Origin: Bacillota bacterium
GTDB taxonomy: Bacteria; Bacillota; Bacilli; Alicyclobacillales; SLC66
DNA: 64,000 bases
Direction: 5' to 3'
NCBI GenBank assembly: GCA_026627345.1
Contig: JAPNUP010000138.1
Span: forward strand, 48,819 to 112,818
Every line of letters starts with the position of its first letter. The stretch's first letter is position 1. A model generated the notes under the pieces. That model had not been told where the DNA came from. It was given only the letters and a program-made list of their open reading frames with translations, and searched no databases. This document shows, in pieces, positions 50,944-60,452 of this stretch. Both the position numbers and the translations under genes were made by a program.

Positions 50944-53751
50944 CTAAAAGTATGTGCGTGCACGTACGCGCAGGCTGGCGAGGGTTCCGGTGGCAATCGT
51001 CGGCTTAGGCAAGGAGCGCAAAAATAGTTTCCCGTAGGAAGTGGTGACCAAGCGGCGGTCGAGCACGAATACCGCTCCACGATCCTGCTCCGACCGTATC
51101 AGGCGCCCGAACCCTTGAGTAAAACGAATGACTGCCTGCGGTACGCTATAGTCGTGAAAAGGGCTTTTTCCGGCTTGCGTCAGCACTTCAGCGCGCGCCT
51201 GGGCCACCGGATGAGTGGGGACCGCAAAAGGCAATTTCACGATGATCAGGCAGCGCAAGTCATCGCCGCGCAAATCAATACCTTCCCAAAAGCTGTTGAC
51301 ACCAAACAGTACAGCCTGCTCCTCTTTGCGAAATGCATCTACCAAACTCGTTCGGCGGTATTCATGCATTCCTTGTGCAAGAACCTTGAGGCCGCTACTT
51401 TGCAGTGCGCGACGCTCTGTCCTATAGACGTTTGCTAGCATCTGGTTCGATGTAAATAACACAAGCGTACGCCCACGGGCATCCGTGGCAATCGCACGGA
51501 TCGCTTCTCCGACTGCCTGCTCAAATTGAGGATCTTTCGCCTCTGGCAAGTCGGTTGCCACACAAAGTAGTGCTTGTTTCTCGTAGTGAAACGGAGATGG
51601 CACCAACAACCTTTTTTGCGTACCTGCCAACGTTTCGTCAGAAAATCCCGTGCGCTCAGCGAAATAACTAAAGTCACCGTCTACCGCGAGCGTAGCGGAG
51701 GTACAAATGACACTGGCCTTTTGTACAAACAACTGATCATGCAGCACCTGGGCGACAGACAGCGGCGCCAAGTGCAACGACAAACGCAGATGGCTGCGTA
51801 CATTGCGCCAGGCCACCCAACCGACAAAGCGATCTGGACTATAGCGAACCAATAGCACGTCTGCGGCCACATTCAACGCGGCGCGCAGTTCGCGAAAAAG
51901 GCCAAGGACATCCTCCACGCGCCCGAACAAAAGGTCATCGAGTTCGATCCCTGTCCGCAAGGTGTCTAGGTCGCTCAGTGACTTCGCCAGCGCCCTCTCC
52001 TGTTCGCATATCAATTTCCCGTAGGATTCAACAGGCTGGTAGCTGCGGTTTGCAAGCGTTGCTTTGCCGATTCGTTTTTCTCCGCTATCAGTCGCCACCC
52101 CGGCCCAAGACGCCACAGATTGCAGCAAGTCATGTGTCGTTTTCGTTACTTCTGCGAGAATCCGCAGTGCCTGTTCGATCCATGCCACGTACGGCTGTAA
52201 TTCCAGCTTTTCGTTTCCGATCTCACGCAAGAAAGCGCGACGCAATTCTGGCGCGAGCCCCCGCGTGCCTGCTACCCGTTCTTGGATACGTTTAAAAGTA
52301 TCGTCCTGAACTTCTGCTCCCAGTTGGCGGGTCGCTTGGTCTTCCAGATGATGCGCTTCATCGATGATCAGGTTCTCATAGGGTGGCAACAGATTGTGAT
52401 CAGTGGCCAAATCAGACAAGATCAACGAATGGTTGGTTACGACGATGTCTGCCGCCGCCGCCTGTGCCCGCGCCCGAAAGTAAAAGCAGTCGCGAAAATA
52501 GGGGCATCGCTTGTGAATACAAGACTCTGACTCGCTTTGTACTTGGAACCAAAACCCTTGTTCCAAAGAAGTCAGTGCCAGTTCTTCGCGATCGCCCGCC
52601 ACTGTATCGGTGACCCACACGGTAATCGCGAGCGCCGCGTCTCGCTCGGGCTGTGTAAGGGAATTTGCAGCATTCGCCAATATCGATAGCTTGCGCATGC
52701 ATAGGTAATGCGTCCGTCCTTTTTGCACGGCCGTACGAACGGGAGACGCGAGACTGGCAGACAGTAAGGCCAAGTCCTTTCGACGCAACTGCTCTTGTAA
52801 GGCAATCGTATGCGTGGATACGATCACTCGCTGCTTGGTGTACAGGGCATACAGAGCCGCAGGAAGCAGATAGGCTAGCGATTTGCCCGTTCCCGTTCCC
52901 GCTTCGACAATCAATTGACCGCCTTCGACTAAAGATTCGGCCACGGCCCCGATCATACGTTCCTGTCCGCTGCGCCGCAGGATAGGAAAGTCCGCAGATG
53001 CGGTGAGAGACGTGCGTAACAGCTCAACGCTTTCTTTGTACAGAGCCTCTACGGTCGGGCGATCCACGGGTTCCTTCATTCGCTCGTCAGTCCCTGTGTC
53101 TTTAGAAGCAGGGATAAAGGCCAAGCGATCGATCACCTTCCACTGCTTTTGCTCATCGAGGTGGGTCGTCAACTTGTCGACGATCCACTGATTGCATAGC
53201 GTCTGCATAGCAACGTTTGACACAGTCGCGGCGGCCAGCGTTTGCAAGCTCATCGTGGGTAAATCTTGGAGGCGTTTGACCAGCGTCTGATAGAGACCGT
53301 ACAGGATTCGCGTGTCGTTAAAGGAGGTATCCTGAACTGGTTCTAAGGCAAGCGCATCGGACAAATCATGTAGTCCGCTGAAACTGAGCTGCGGGTAGGC
53401 AATGTGTGCGAGCCACGCACAATCCAGCATTCGTGAACGCTCAGCATCGGTGAGCTGCACGGCAGACCAGACTTCACGATCGCGCTCATAGTCATAGAGT
53501 ATCGTCATATTCGCCTTGAGCATGTCATGCAAATAGGCCACGCAGTCTGTGGCCTTCCATTGTTCCTCAATGATGTCGGGATGATCTGACGCACCGTGCG
53601 TGACGCGGTAGGTATCATCATTGATGTCATCTCGCACCACGCAAAGTCGCTCTTCAAACAAGCCTGTAGAGCTGACTGAGGCCACGTCAAATGAAGGGAT
53701 CGAAGACGGTTGAACGCGCCTTGTGTCATGAAAGTAGATGAGGATGGCCAA
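50944..53751 (-). CDS. dinG: DinG-type superfamily 2 helicase with degenerate exonuclease domain
   Basis: About 935 residues. The first 200 align with the DnaQ-like exonuclease domain of Bacillota DinG, but its catalytic motifs are lost: the DxE strand reads LIYFHDT and the AHNxxFD motif reads ILYDYERD. The helicase part has Walker A VEAGTGTGKSLAYLLP, four Cys for a likely 4Fe-4S cluster (HYLC, then SCIHKRCPYFRDC), DEAH in LIIDEAHHLED, and motif VI QGFGRLIR. TTG 53751 is preferred, with GAGAGG nine bases upstream, because it starts exactly at the first strand of the domain; GTG 53787 has no ribosome site. Confidence 0.9.
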   Translation of the reverse strand: MAILIYFHDTRRVQPSSIPSFDVASVSSTGLFEERLCVVRDDINDDTYRVTHGASDHPDIIEEQWKATDCVAYLHDMLKANMTILYDYERDREVWSAVQLTDAERSRMLDCAWLAHIAYPQLSFSGLHDLSDALALEPVQDTSFNDTRILYGLYQTLVKRLQDLPTMSLQTLAAATVSNVAMQTLCNQWIVDKLTTHLDEQKQWKVIDRLAFIPASKDTGTDERMKEPVDRPTVEALYKESVELLRTSLTASADFPILRRSGQERMIGAVAESLVEGGQLIVEAGTGTGKSLAYLLPAALYALYTKQRVIVSTHTIALQEQLRRKDLALLSASLASPVRTAVQKGRTHYLCMRKLSILANAANSLTQPERDAALAITVWVTDTVAGDREELALTSLEQGFWFQVQSESESCIHKRCPYFRDCFYFRARAQAAAADIVVTNHSLILSDLATDHNLLPPYENLIIDEAHHLEDQATRQLGAEVQDDTFKRIQERVAGTRGLAPELRRAFLREIGNEKLELQPYVAWIEQALRILAEVTKTTHDLLQSVASWAGVATDSGEKRIGKATLANRSYQPVESYGKLICEQERALAKSLSDLDTLRTGIELDDLLFGRVEDVLGLFRELRAALNVAADVLLVRYSPDRFVGWVAWRNVRSHLRLSLHLAPLSVAQVLHDQLFVQKASVICTSATLAVDGDFSYFAERTGFSDETLAGTQKRLLVPSPFHYEKQALLCVATDLPEAKDPQFEQAVGEAIRAIATDARGRTLVLFTSNQMLANVYRTERRALQSSGLKVLAQGMHEYRRTSLVDAFRKEEQAVLFGVNSFWEGIDLRGDDLRCLIIVKLPFAVPTHPVAQARAEVLTQAGKSPFHDYSVPQAVIRFTQGFGRLIRSEQDRGAVFVLDRRLVTTSYGKLFLRSLPKPTIATGTLASLRVRARTYF

Positions 53752-53835
53752 GCGCAAAAACCTCTCAGTCCGAGTACGGGCACACAATAAGTGAGTCCGA
53801 CGATGACTTGAGTGTACGTGCTGCTCTACGCTGTG

Positions 53836-55356
53836 TCAATTCATCCGCTTTCCTAGCTGCGTCGTTTTCTCTTCCTTTTCGCCTTTCTTGGCGACTTGGC
53901 CATCGGCGTTCTCTTCGCGTCTGCTCTGCTCTCGAAACGCTGCACCGAGGCCCATCAACGCGTCTTCTTGCTTTCTGTCGAGGGCGAGGGCGCCTTGGAA
54001 ACAGCGAATGGCCAGTCGCAATTCCCCACGGTCTAAGTGTAAGCGCCCGTATTCACTTAGTCCGTGCGCGCGATGTGCAGGCTGCGGATCCGACACGACT
54101 TGTCGCAATAGTCGGTGGGCTTCCTCCAGATGATCTTTATGAACTGCGATACGCGCCTTTCCCGTCAAGGTATAGGCACAAGCACCGTGCGTCGCTTCAT
54201 ACTGGGTGAACACGCGCTCTGCTTCATCCATGCGCTCGCTGCCTATTAGCGACCACCCTAAGCGAAGTAAAGCGGTAGGTGAATCCGGTTGCAGGCATAA
54301 CTGTTTCTTGGTCAATAAAACGGCCTGCGCATATTGACGTTCAAGTAACGCTACCTCAACGAGACCGGCCAATGCTTCGTACTTGTGAACGCTGTAGAGC
54401 GCGCGACTAAACCAGTTATGGGCAAGCCGAGCCTGCCTAGCAGCCAAGCACACACGCCCAGCCTCGATCATCAAGCCCGACGCACCAGGTGCGATCTGAT
54501 GAGCGCGCGTATATGCCGCGAGCGCCTCTTTGTGATAGCCTAGCGCATGGGCTGAAGCGCCGAGAAGCCGCCACGCAGTCACATCTTTCTTGTCCAAAGT
54601 AAGCGCATTTTGGGCGTGTACGGTAGCTTCCTTGTAGTCACGGGCCAAATAGGCGCAGACGGCGAGATTGACATGGGCATCGATGTATTCTGGTCGAATA
54701 GACAAGGTCAAGCCGAGCTCCGTCATCGCCTCTTTATAGCGGCCTGCGCGCCCAAACAACTGTGCGCGCGCGTCGTGCACAGCCGCTTTCACTGCAGGAT
54801 CACGGGCCGTCTGTTCGACGATGTGCAAATGTCGCAAAGCCTCTTTAGCATCACCGGAAGCGATGAGGCAAAGTGCGAGGTAGAGTCTGGCGATGGTCAT
54901 ATGAGGGTCCAAGTGGACGATGTGCTCGAACTGTAGGCGCGACTCTTTGTACATAAGCAGATCAAAGTAGCCAATTCCCTGTCGAAACCAGCGTTCACCG
55001 AGTTCTGTAGTCAGTGCCTGTCCAATATCCGCCTGCATATGATTGCCAAGCAGTGGATTGCTATCATCGGAGACAACGGTGACTTCCGTGTCATTGAGCT
55101 CGATCAAGTACTCACCCGTGTTCGCCAGAGACGACGAATGGGCAGTGTCTTCGAAACGATCCCGTAGATCCTGGATCTTGTCTTCAAAGTCGATCCAGCT
55201 TTCAAGAAAACGGTTGCCAATCTCCTGTAATGCATCGAGTTCTTCCAAAAGGTATTCACGAGACCCTGCATCCGCCAGCGTCAGTTGTCTGGCGATCCGA
55301 TCGACCGCACGATGAAGCGTCTGAAATGATTCCTTGAACAAGGAGTCCACCGCCAC
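53836..55356 (-). CDS. Tetratricopeptide-repeat protein
   Basis: The 506-residue protein consists of a helical N-terminus (about 1-105) and roughly ten TPR units from about 115 to 480, for example GYFDLLMYKESRLQFEHIV, GRYKEAMTELGLTLSIRPEY and ARDYKEATVHAQNALTLDKK. The tail is highly charged (REENADGQVAKKGEKEEK). No signal peptide or membrane segment. TPR proteins are scaffolds; the partner is unknown. It lies between birA and dinG, where B. subtilis has panBCD. The GTG start is uncertain. Confidence 0.85.
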   Translation of the reverse strand: MAVDSLFKESFQTLHRAVDRIARQLTLADAGSREYLLEELDALQEIGNRFLESWIDFEDKIQDLRDRFEDTAHSSSLANTGEYLIELNDTEVTVVSDDSNPLLGNHMQADIGQALTTELGERWFRQGIGYFDLLMYKESRLQFEHIVHLDPHMTIARLYLALCLIASGDAKEALRHLHIVEQTARDPAVKAAVHDARAQLFGRAGRYKEAMTELGLTLSIRPEYIDAHVNLAVCAYLARDYKEATVHAQNALTLDKKDVTAWRLLGASAHALGYHKEALAAYTRAHQIAPGASGLMIEAGRVCLAARQARLAHNWFSRALYSVHKYEALAGLVEVALLERQYAQAVLLTKKQLCLQPDSPTALLRLGWSLIGSERMDEAERVFTQYEATHGACAYTLTGKARIAVHKDHLEEAHRLLRQVVSDPQPAHRAHGLSEYGRLHLDRGELRLAIRCFQGALALDRKQEDALMGLGAAFREQSRREENADGQVAKKGEKEEKTTQLGKRMN

Positions 55357-55402
55357 CTGTTTTTCCCTAGTGTTTCCAATACAGGATGGCTTATACGGGC
55401 GA

Positions 55403-56251
55403 TCAAACAGAATGGATCGCGTAAGTCTCCACGATCTCTCCGCTGATCAATTTCTGCCTTGTTCCGTCGGTAAGTAGGATATGCAGTGCACCGCTTTCGT
55501 CGATTGTTTGGGCCACGCCTTCGATCCACGTCTGCCCTTGCAAAATTCGCACGTGCTGACCGAGTGTCGAACAGTGCGCGATCATCTCTTTGTGCTGATC
55601 TGCGAACCGCAGACCGCGCAAGGTTTCGGTGTAGGTATCAAAAAGGCGTGATACAATGGCCGCAGCCAACACATTACGGTTGACCATCGCGCCTGTTTCG
55701 GCAAGTAAGGATGTCGCGCGCAATTGTACTTCTTGCGGCAGGAGGGACAACTCTGTATTGACATTCGTGCCAGCTCCGATCGCAAGACACACACAGCCAT
55801 CACGCACGGCAATCATTTCTGTCAAAATCCCACACACTTTTTTCCCACCGATCAGTAGGTCGTTGGGCCATTTGATGGTCACCTCAAGATCAGTGACAGA
55901 AGCAATGGCTCGACGTACGGCGAGTGCCGCCAACAGGGGCCACTCCCCCGGATAACTCGCAAACCCAGGCGGATAAGCCAACGCACAGGTGCCCAGCAGA
56001 CCGACACCTTTGGGCGAGCTCCAGGAGCGCCCTCGCCTTCCCCTTCCTCCTTCTTGAAGTTCTGCAAATACCGCAAGGAATGGTTCTTCCTTCTCCGCTT
56101 TCAAAAGTGCAGTCGCCGTATCATTGGTAGAGCGTACGCGATCGAATACATAAACCCGTAGGCCTTTTAGATCTGCAGGAAGTCTCGATGTGATTGCTTC
56201 GCTAGAGAGTGCCTCACCCGGTATCTCGTGTGGCATTTTTACTGTTTGCAC
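55403..56251 (-). CDS. birA: Biotin-protein ligase lacking the DNA-binding domain
   Basis: The 282-residue enzyme has the ligase core: STNDTA, the adenylate-binding GGRGRRGRSWSSP, TIKWPNDLLIGGKKVCGIL, GAGTNVN, and a C-terminal SH3-like domain. It biotinylates carboxylases. B. subtilis BirA has about 325 residues with an N-terminal helix-turn-helix that represses bio genes; here only GEALSSEAITSRL, corresponding to the linker after it, remains. GTG 56251 has AGGAGG seven bases upstream, so a longer start is unlikely. Confidence 0.94.
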   Translation of the reverse strand: MQTVKMPHEIPGEALSSEAITSRLPADLKGLRVYVFDRVRSTNDTATALLKAEKEEPFLAVFAELQEGGRGRRGRSWSSPKGVGLLGTCALAYPPGFASYPGEWPLLAALAVRRAIASVTDLEVTIKWPNDLLIGGKKVCGILTEMIAVRDGCVCLAIGAGTNVNTELSLLPQEVQLRATSLLAETGAMVNRNVLAAAIVSRLFDTYTETLRGLRFADQHKEMIAHCSTLGQHVRILQGQTWIEGVAQTIDESGALHILLTDGTRQKLISGEIVETYAIHSV

Positions 56252-56281
56252 TTGTTATCCTCCTGATGACGACGTAAGGCG

Positions 56282-57421
56282 TTAGACGCACGGATTCAAA
56301 GTTGGGTTCATGAGTTGCTCATAGAGCGCTTCGTATTCAGAAACTTGCTGTTCGAGCGAGAACAGCGTTGCGCGCTGGCGTGCCGCTGCCGAGAAACGTG
56401 CCCAGTGATCCGCATCAGCAAGCAAGGTGAGCGCTGACTGCGCCATGGCAGCGACATCTCCTACCGGAAACAGGTAGCCAGAAACCCCGTCTTCTACTAC
56501 TTCCGGGATACCACCTGCATTACTGCCGATGACCGGAACGCCGCACGCCATGGCTTCGAGTGCGACGAGTCCAAAGCTCTCCATTTCAGACGGAAGCAGT
56601 AACAAATCCGCGAGTGACAGCAACTGTGCGACCTCGCCTTGCATACCGAGAAAAAGCACGTCGTGTAACAATCCTTCTTGCTCACATAGCCTACGCGCCA
56701 GATCGAGATCGGGCCCTTCCCCGACTAAAAGCAATTTCGCCGAAACTTGCTTTCTCACTCGAGCGAAAATGCCTATGACGTCAGGAATCCGCTTAACGGC
56801 TCGAAAATTGGACATATGAAGCAAAATGCGTTCGCCGTTTGGCGCGATCCGATGTCGTATTTGCGGCATCGGGGTGGGCTGGTAGACGTTTAGATCGATG
56901 AAGTTATGGATTTTGCGGATAGGACAATGTGGACGAAACAGCTCATTAGTCTGATCGACCAGGCTTTGTGATACAGCGGTGACTACATGACTTTTCTCAA
57001 TGCCGAGGCGAATCACGTCGCGTAGGAGCGGATCTTGCCCGAGCACCGTAATATCCGTTCCGTGCAAAGTCGTGACCACGCGCACTGGGTGACTCGCACC
57101 AAGCATCTCACGAGCCAAAAATGCACACACGGCATACGGTACGGCGTAGTGTACGTGTAAAATATCTAAGTCAAACTGTTGGACGACATCCGCCATTTTT
57201 GCGGCAAGTGCAAGATCAAATGGACTGCTTTGGAGCACCGGATAGGACGCCGTCTCCACCTCGTGAATAAAGATATTCTCTTGAAAAAGGCCTAGTCGAA
57301 AGGGAATCCCGGCAACGATAAAATGGACCTCATGCCCTCGGGCCGCCAGCGCCTTCCCCAGTTCTGTGGCGACTGCACCTGAGCCTCCGAGCGTAGCGTA
57401 ACAGCTGATTCCAATGCGCAT
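56282..57421 (-). CDS. bshA: N-acetyl-alpha-D-glucosaminyl L-malate synthase BshA
   Basis: The 379-residue GT4 glycosyltransferase has IGISCYATLGGSGAVATELG, HVHYAVPYAV, HGTDITVLG, the UDP-sugar site ESFGLVALEAMACGVPVIGSNAGGIPE. It makes the first bacillithiol intermediate from UDP-GlcNAc and malate. In B. subtilis bshB1 precedes bshA and cca follows; both are missing in this cluster, so the deacetylase must be elsewhere or replaced by another. Confidence 0.93.
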   Translation of the reverse strand: MRIGISCYATLGGSGAVATELGKALAARGHEVHFIVAGIPFRLGLFQENIFIHEVETASYPVLQSSPFDLALAAKMADVVQQFDLDILHVHYAVPYAVCAFLAREMLGASHPVRVVTTLHGTDITVLGQDPLLRDVIRLGIEKSHVVTAVSQSLVDQTNELFRPHCPIRKIHNFIDLNVYQPTPMPQIRHRIAPNGERILLHMSNFRAVKRIPDVIGIFARVRKQVSAKLLLVGEGPDLDLARRLCEQEGLLHDVLFLGMQGEVAQLLSLADLLLLPSEMESFGLVALEAMACGVPVIGSNAGGIPEVVEDGVSGYLFPVGDVAAMAQSALTLLADADHWARFSAAARQRATLFSLEQQVSEYEALYEQLMNPTLNPCV

Positions 57422-57448
57422 AGCGGCGCACCTCCTTGATGTCGGGGT

Positions 57449-57859
57449 CTAGTGTTGAGTAGAAACGTCCTTTTTTAGACGCCAATCCAGATCTCCACGC
57501 TGTGTTCCACGCAACAGCATCTCTGCAGTGGCCATATTGGTCGCCACGGGAATGTTGTGGACGTCGCACAATCGAAGGAGCGCGATGATGTCCGGTTCAT
57601 GCGGTTGCGCCATGAGCGGATCGCGTAAGAAAATCAGCAAATCCAACTCATTTTCCGCGATCAGTGCGCCGATTTGTTGGTCACCGCCGAGCGGTCCACT
57701 TTGGAAGCGATGCACTTTCAAAGACGTGGCTTCCATGATCCTTTTCCCAGTCGTTCCCGTCGCGTACATCTCGTGACCTTGGAATAAAGACTCATATGCA
57801 ATAGCGAAGTTTACAATATCCTCTTTCTTTTTATCATGTGCAACGAGTGCTATCTTCAT
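57449..57859 (-). CDS. mgsA: Methylglyoxal synthase
   Basis: The 136-residue protein has [34 protein letters not shown], the catalytic Asp in [14 protein letters not shown] and [11 protein letters not shown]. It converts dihydroxyacetone phosphate to methylglyoxal. ATG 57859 is favoured by the GAGGAGAGGGTG site and standard length. The dapB-mgsA-bshA order is conserved in Bacilli. Confidence 0.96.
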   Translation of the reverse strand: MKIALVAHDKKKEDIVNFAIAYESLFQGHEMYATGTTGKRIMEATSLKVHRFQSGPLGGDQQIGALIAENELDLLIFLRDPLMAQPHEPDIIALLRLCDVHNIPVATNMATAEMLLRGTQRGDLDWRLKKDVSTQH

Positions 57860-57876
57860 CTTCGTCACCCTCTCCT

Positions 57877-58632
57877 CTACCATAGGAAGTGCTCTAAGCC
57901 ATCGACAAGTCCTGTGACGCGCATGACTTCCCGAATCCCTAGTAACACTCCGGGCATAAAGCTCTTTCGCGACATCGAGTCGTGGCGAATCGTCAACCGT
58001 TCATCTAAGCCCCCGAAAATGACTTCTTGGTGCGCCATAAAACCAGGCAGACGGACACTGTGAATGAGCGGTGACGTCGCATCCACCCCTCGTTCTAAGA
58101 AGGTGCGTTCGATGCGCTCGGCCGTTTTCTTTGCCGTACCAGAAGGCGCGTCTCGCTTGCTAGCGTGATGGTACTCCACAATGGTCACATCAGATAGAAA
58201 ACGAGCGGCGATCTCTGATGCGCGCATCATGAGTAGCGCACCGATGGCGAAGTTCGGCGCGTAGAGGCCACCGAGTTCGCGGCTCTTTAGCGAGCGATCC
58301 AGGTGTTGCAGGAAATCCTCGGGAAAGCCGGTCGTCCCGATGACTGGCCGAACCCCCTGCGCTACCGCTTCATCGATCAACGAAGGAGCAGCATGGGCGT
58401 TCGTAAAATCGACCAGCACATCGGGATGTGTTTCTGCGAAACATGCGGATGGGCTGTAAAACACAGGGATCTCCTGTCCTGCCACCGATATCGGACGGAT
58501 AACTTCCTCTTGCACATGCCGATCGAGACAAGCGACCAGTTGCATGTCATTTACACCGGCCACCGCGAGTACGGCTTCTTGTCCCATTCGACCGCGCGGT
58601 CCTGCGATGGCGACACGTATCGCGCTTGTCAT
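57877..58632 (-). CDS. dapB: 4-hydroxy-tetrahydrodipicolinate reductase
   Basis: The 251-residue protein has the NADPH site [26 protein letters not shown], and the substrate/catalytic motif [15 protein letters not shown] near residue 157. It acts in lysine and diaminopimelate synthesis. Its ATG overlaps the upstream pyrophosphohydrolase by four bases. Confidence 0.96.
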   Translation of the reverse strand: MTSAIRVAIAGPRGRMGQEAVLAVAGVNDMQLVACLDRHVQEEVIRPISVAGQEIPVFYSPSACFAETHPDVLVDFTNAHAAPSLIDEAVAQGVRPVIGTTGFPEDFLQHLDRSLKSRELGGLYAPNFAIGALLMMRASEIAARFLSDVTIVEYHHASKRDAPSGTAKKTAERIERTFLERGVDATSPLIHSVRLPGFMAHQEVIFGGLDERLTIRHDSMSRKSFMPGVLLGIREVMRVTGLVDGLEHFLW

Positions 58633-59003
58633 TTTGGGCGACTCCCCTGTTTATCACCTGAACGTGGCTCTGGGACTGTACTGTCTATACGCGTCCAGCG
58701 CGTGCGATCACGTGTATCGAATTTCTCCATCACGCGCTGATGCGCGTCAGCCAAGTCAATATCAAGCGTGTTGGCCAGACACGTGATGACAAACATCATA
58801 TCCCCCAGTTCAAGAGCGATGTCACCGTTTGGTTCATCCGGACGCTTCGGCTTCTCCCCGAAATGGTGATTGATCTCGCGCGCTAACTCGCCTAGTTCTT
58901 CAGTCAACCTTACCACCAGTGTCATGGGTGCAAAATAGCCTTCGCGAAATTGTCCTATGTAACGATCGACGTCTTGCTGCATCTGTTGGATCGTCAGTTC
59001 CAT
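58629..59003 (-). CDS. ypjD: MazG-type nucleotide pyrophosphohydrolase (YpjD-like)
   Basis: The 124-residue protein has the MazG EExxE...ExxD metal pattern: LTEELGELAREINHH and ALELGDMMFVITCLAN. It hydrolyses nucleoside triphosphates, perhaps damaged ones. ATG 59003 follows AGGTGA. The ypjD-dapB-mgsA order matches B. subtilis. Confidence 0.93.
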   Translation of the reverse strand: MELTIQQMQQDVDRYIGQFREGYFAPMTLVVRLTEELGELAREINHHFGEKPKRPDEPNGDIALELGDMMFVITCLANTLDIDLADAHQRVMEKFDTRDRTRWTRIDSTVPEPRSGDKQGSRPK

Positions 59004-59104
59004 ATGCTCACCTGCTTTCTCACTGTACTTCATTATACCTTCATAACTGTTGGACAGCCATCATACTGTAATCACGAAGCATATGGACAAAGAGGAGGGG
59101 ATTT

Positions 59105-60370
59105 TTGTTGCCTGTGCGCCGCCGTAAGCAGTTATCGTCGCTCACACTGGCTGTACTTGTCGTCCTGTTCACGGCAGCCTTGGTCATTTTTCCGAAACCC
59201 GGCCTTGAATCTGCGACTGCTGGACTTAAGGTGTTCTGGGACGTCGTTTTTCCGTCATTACTGCCGTTTTTCATCTTGTCGGAGCTTTTGCTCGGGCTCG
59301 GGGTGGTCAATGCGCTGGGCGTCGTGCTAGAACCGCTGATGCGCCCCCTGTTTAGCGTGCCAGGTGTCGGTGCCTTTGCTCTGTCTATGGGGCTCGCCGC
59401 CGGTTATCCGATGGATGCGGTCATTACCGCTCGCTTTCGCAAAAACGGCCTCTGTTCGCGTATCGAAGGGGAACGCCTACTCGCTTTTACCAATACTGCC
59501 GATCCGCTATTCATGTTTGGCGCAGTGGCGGTTGGTATGTTTGGTTACCCAGCGCTTGGCGCCCTCTTGGCAGTGGCTCACTATATCTCCTCTTTTATTG
59601 TCGGTCTCACCTTTAAACTGTACGGTAGACGCGAGGAACGAAACACGCGTCCACAATTGCAGGAGGCGGTCAAACAGCACGGCTTTTTACTCAAGCGCGC
59701 CTACCTTGAAATGATGAAAGCCAAGAACGAGGACAACCGTCCATTTGGGCGCCTACTCGGTGATGCAGTGAACGATTCGATCAAGACACTGCTGATGATT
59801 GGCGGATTCATCGTCTTTTTTTCCGTATTTTTGCGCGTACTTGCACAGATCGGGGTCGTGACGCTGGCAGCTGTACCACTGACCGCGTTCTTTCAAGTCT
59901 TGCACCTTGACCCAAGTCTTGTGCGTCCGTTTATCACCGGACTTTTTGAAATTGACCTTGGCTCCGCTGCGACAGCGAACGCCACGGCCCCTTTAATTGA
60001 GAAAGTGACGATTGTCAGTGCGATCATCGCATGGAGTGGACTCTCTGTGCATGCCCAGGTAGCGAGTGTCTTGACCGATACAGACATCCGCATGCGCCCG
60101 TATTTTATCGCACGTATCTACCATGCCGTACTCGCGGGTGTGATCACTTATCTCCTCTATCAAACCGGGTTTGGCACTGAAGCCGCCTTTATCCCCCGCG
60201 CGATCGCCACGATGGCGCCACTGAGTGCCGGTGCCGGTGCACACTGGGCTATGTCGTTGGATGCGCTCGGCACTTGGGCACTCGTCCTGGCCGCTGCCAC
60301 GGTGATCTCCCTCACTGTATACATCGTGCACAGACTGCGCGTCTTCTCCTGGCGCTCGCGCCTCGACTAG
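59105..60370 (+). CDS. ylbJ: Sporulation integral membrane protein YlbJ
   Basis: The 421-residue protein has about eight membrane segments and follows YlbJ: WDVVFPSLLPFFILSELLLGLG, GLAAGYPMDAVITARFRK and the second Gate-domain repeat GLFEIDLGSAATAN. YlbJ belongs to the nucleoside-recognition/gate family and is needed for spore formation in B. subtilis. The start is one of two consecutive TTG codons behind GAGGAGGGG; either is possible. Confidence 0.92.
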   Translation: MLPVRRRKQLSSLTLAVLVVLFTAALVIFPKPGLESATAGLKVFWDVVFPSLLPFFILSELLLGLGVVNALGVVLEPLMRPLFSVPGVGAFALSMGLAAGYPMDAVITARFRKNGLCSRIEGERLLAFTNTADPLFMFGAVAVGMFGYPALGALLAVAHYISSFIVGLTFKLYGRREERNTRPQLQEAVKQHGFLLKRAYLEMMKAKNEDNRPFGRLLGDAVNDSIKTLLMIGGFIVFFSVFLRVLAQIGVVTLAAVPLTAFFQVLHLDPSLVRPFITGLFEIDLGSAATANATAPLIEKVTIVSAIIAWSGLSVHAQVASVLTDTDIRMRPYFIARIYHAVLAGVITYLLYQTGFGTEAAFIPRAIATMAPLSAGAGAHWAMSLDALGTWALVLAAATVISLTVYIVHRLRVFSWRSRLD

Positions 60371-60399
60371 ATCACTTCTGGAAGTTTGTGCTAGCGAAT

Positions 60400-60446
60400 G
60401 CAAGAGGAACAGGGCAGCTGTGTAGCTGCCCTGTTCCTCTTGTTGC
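60400..60446. terminator. Perfect 19-bp hairpin, bidirectional terminator
   Basis: The arms 60401-60419 and 60424-60442 are perfectly complementary around GTGT. It lies between the convergent ylbJ and uppP genes. T-runs are weak on either side. Confidence 0.75.
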
Positions 60447-60452
60447 ATGCTC

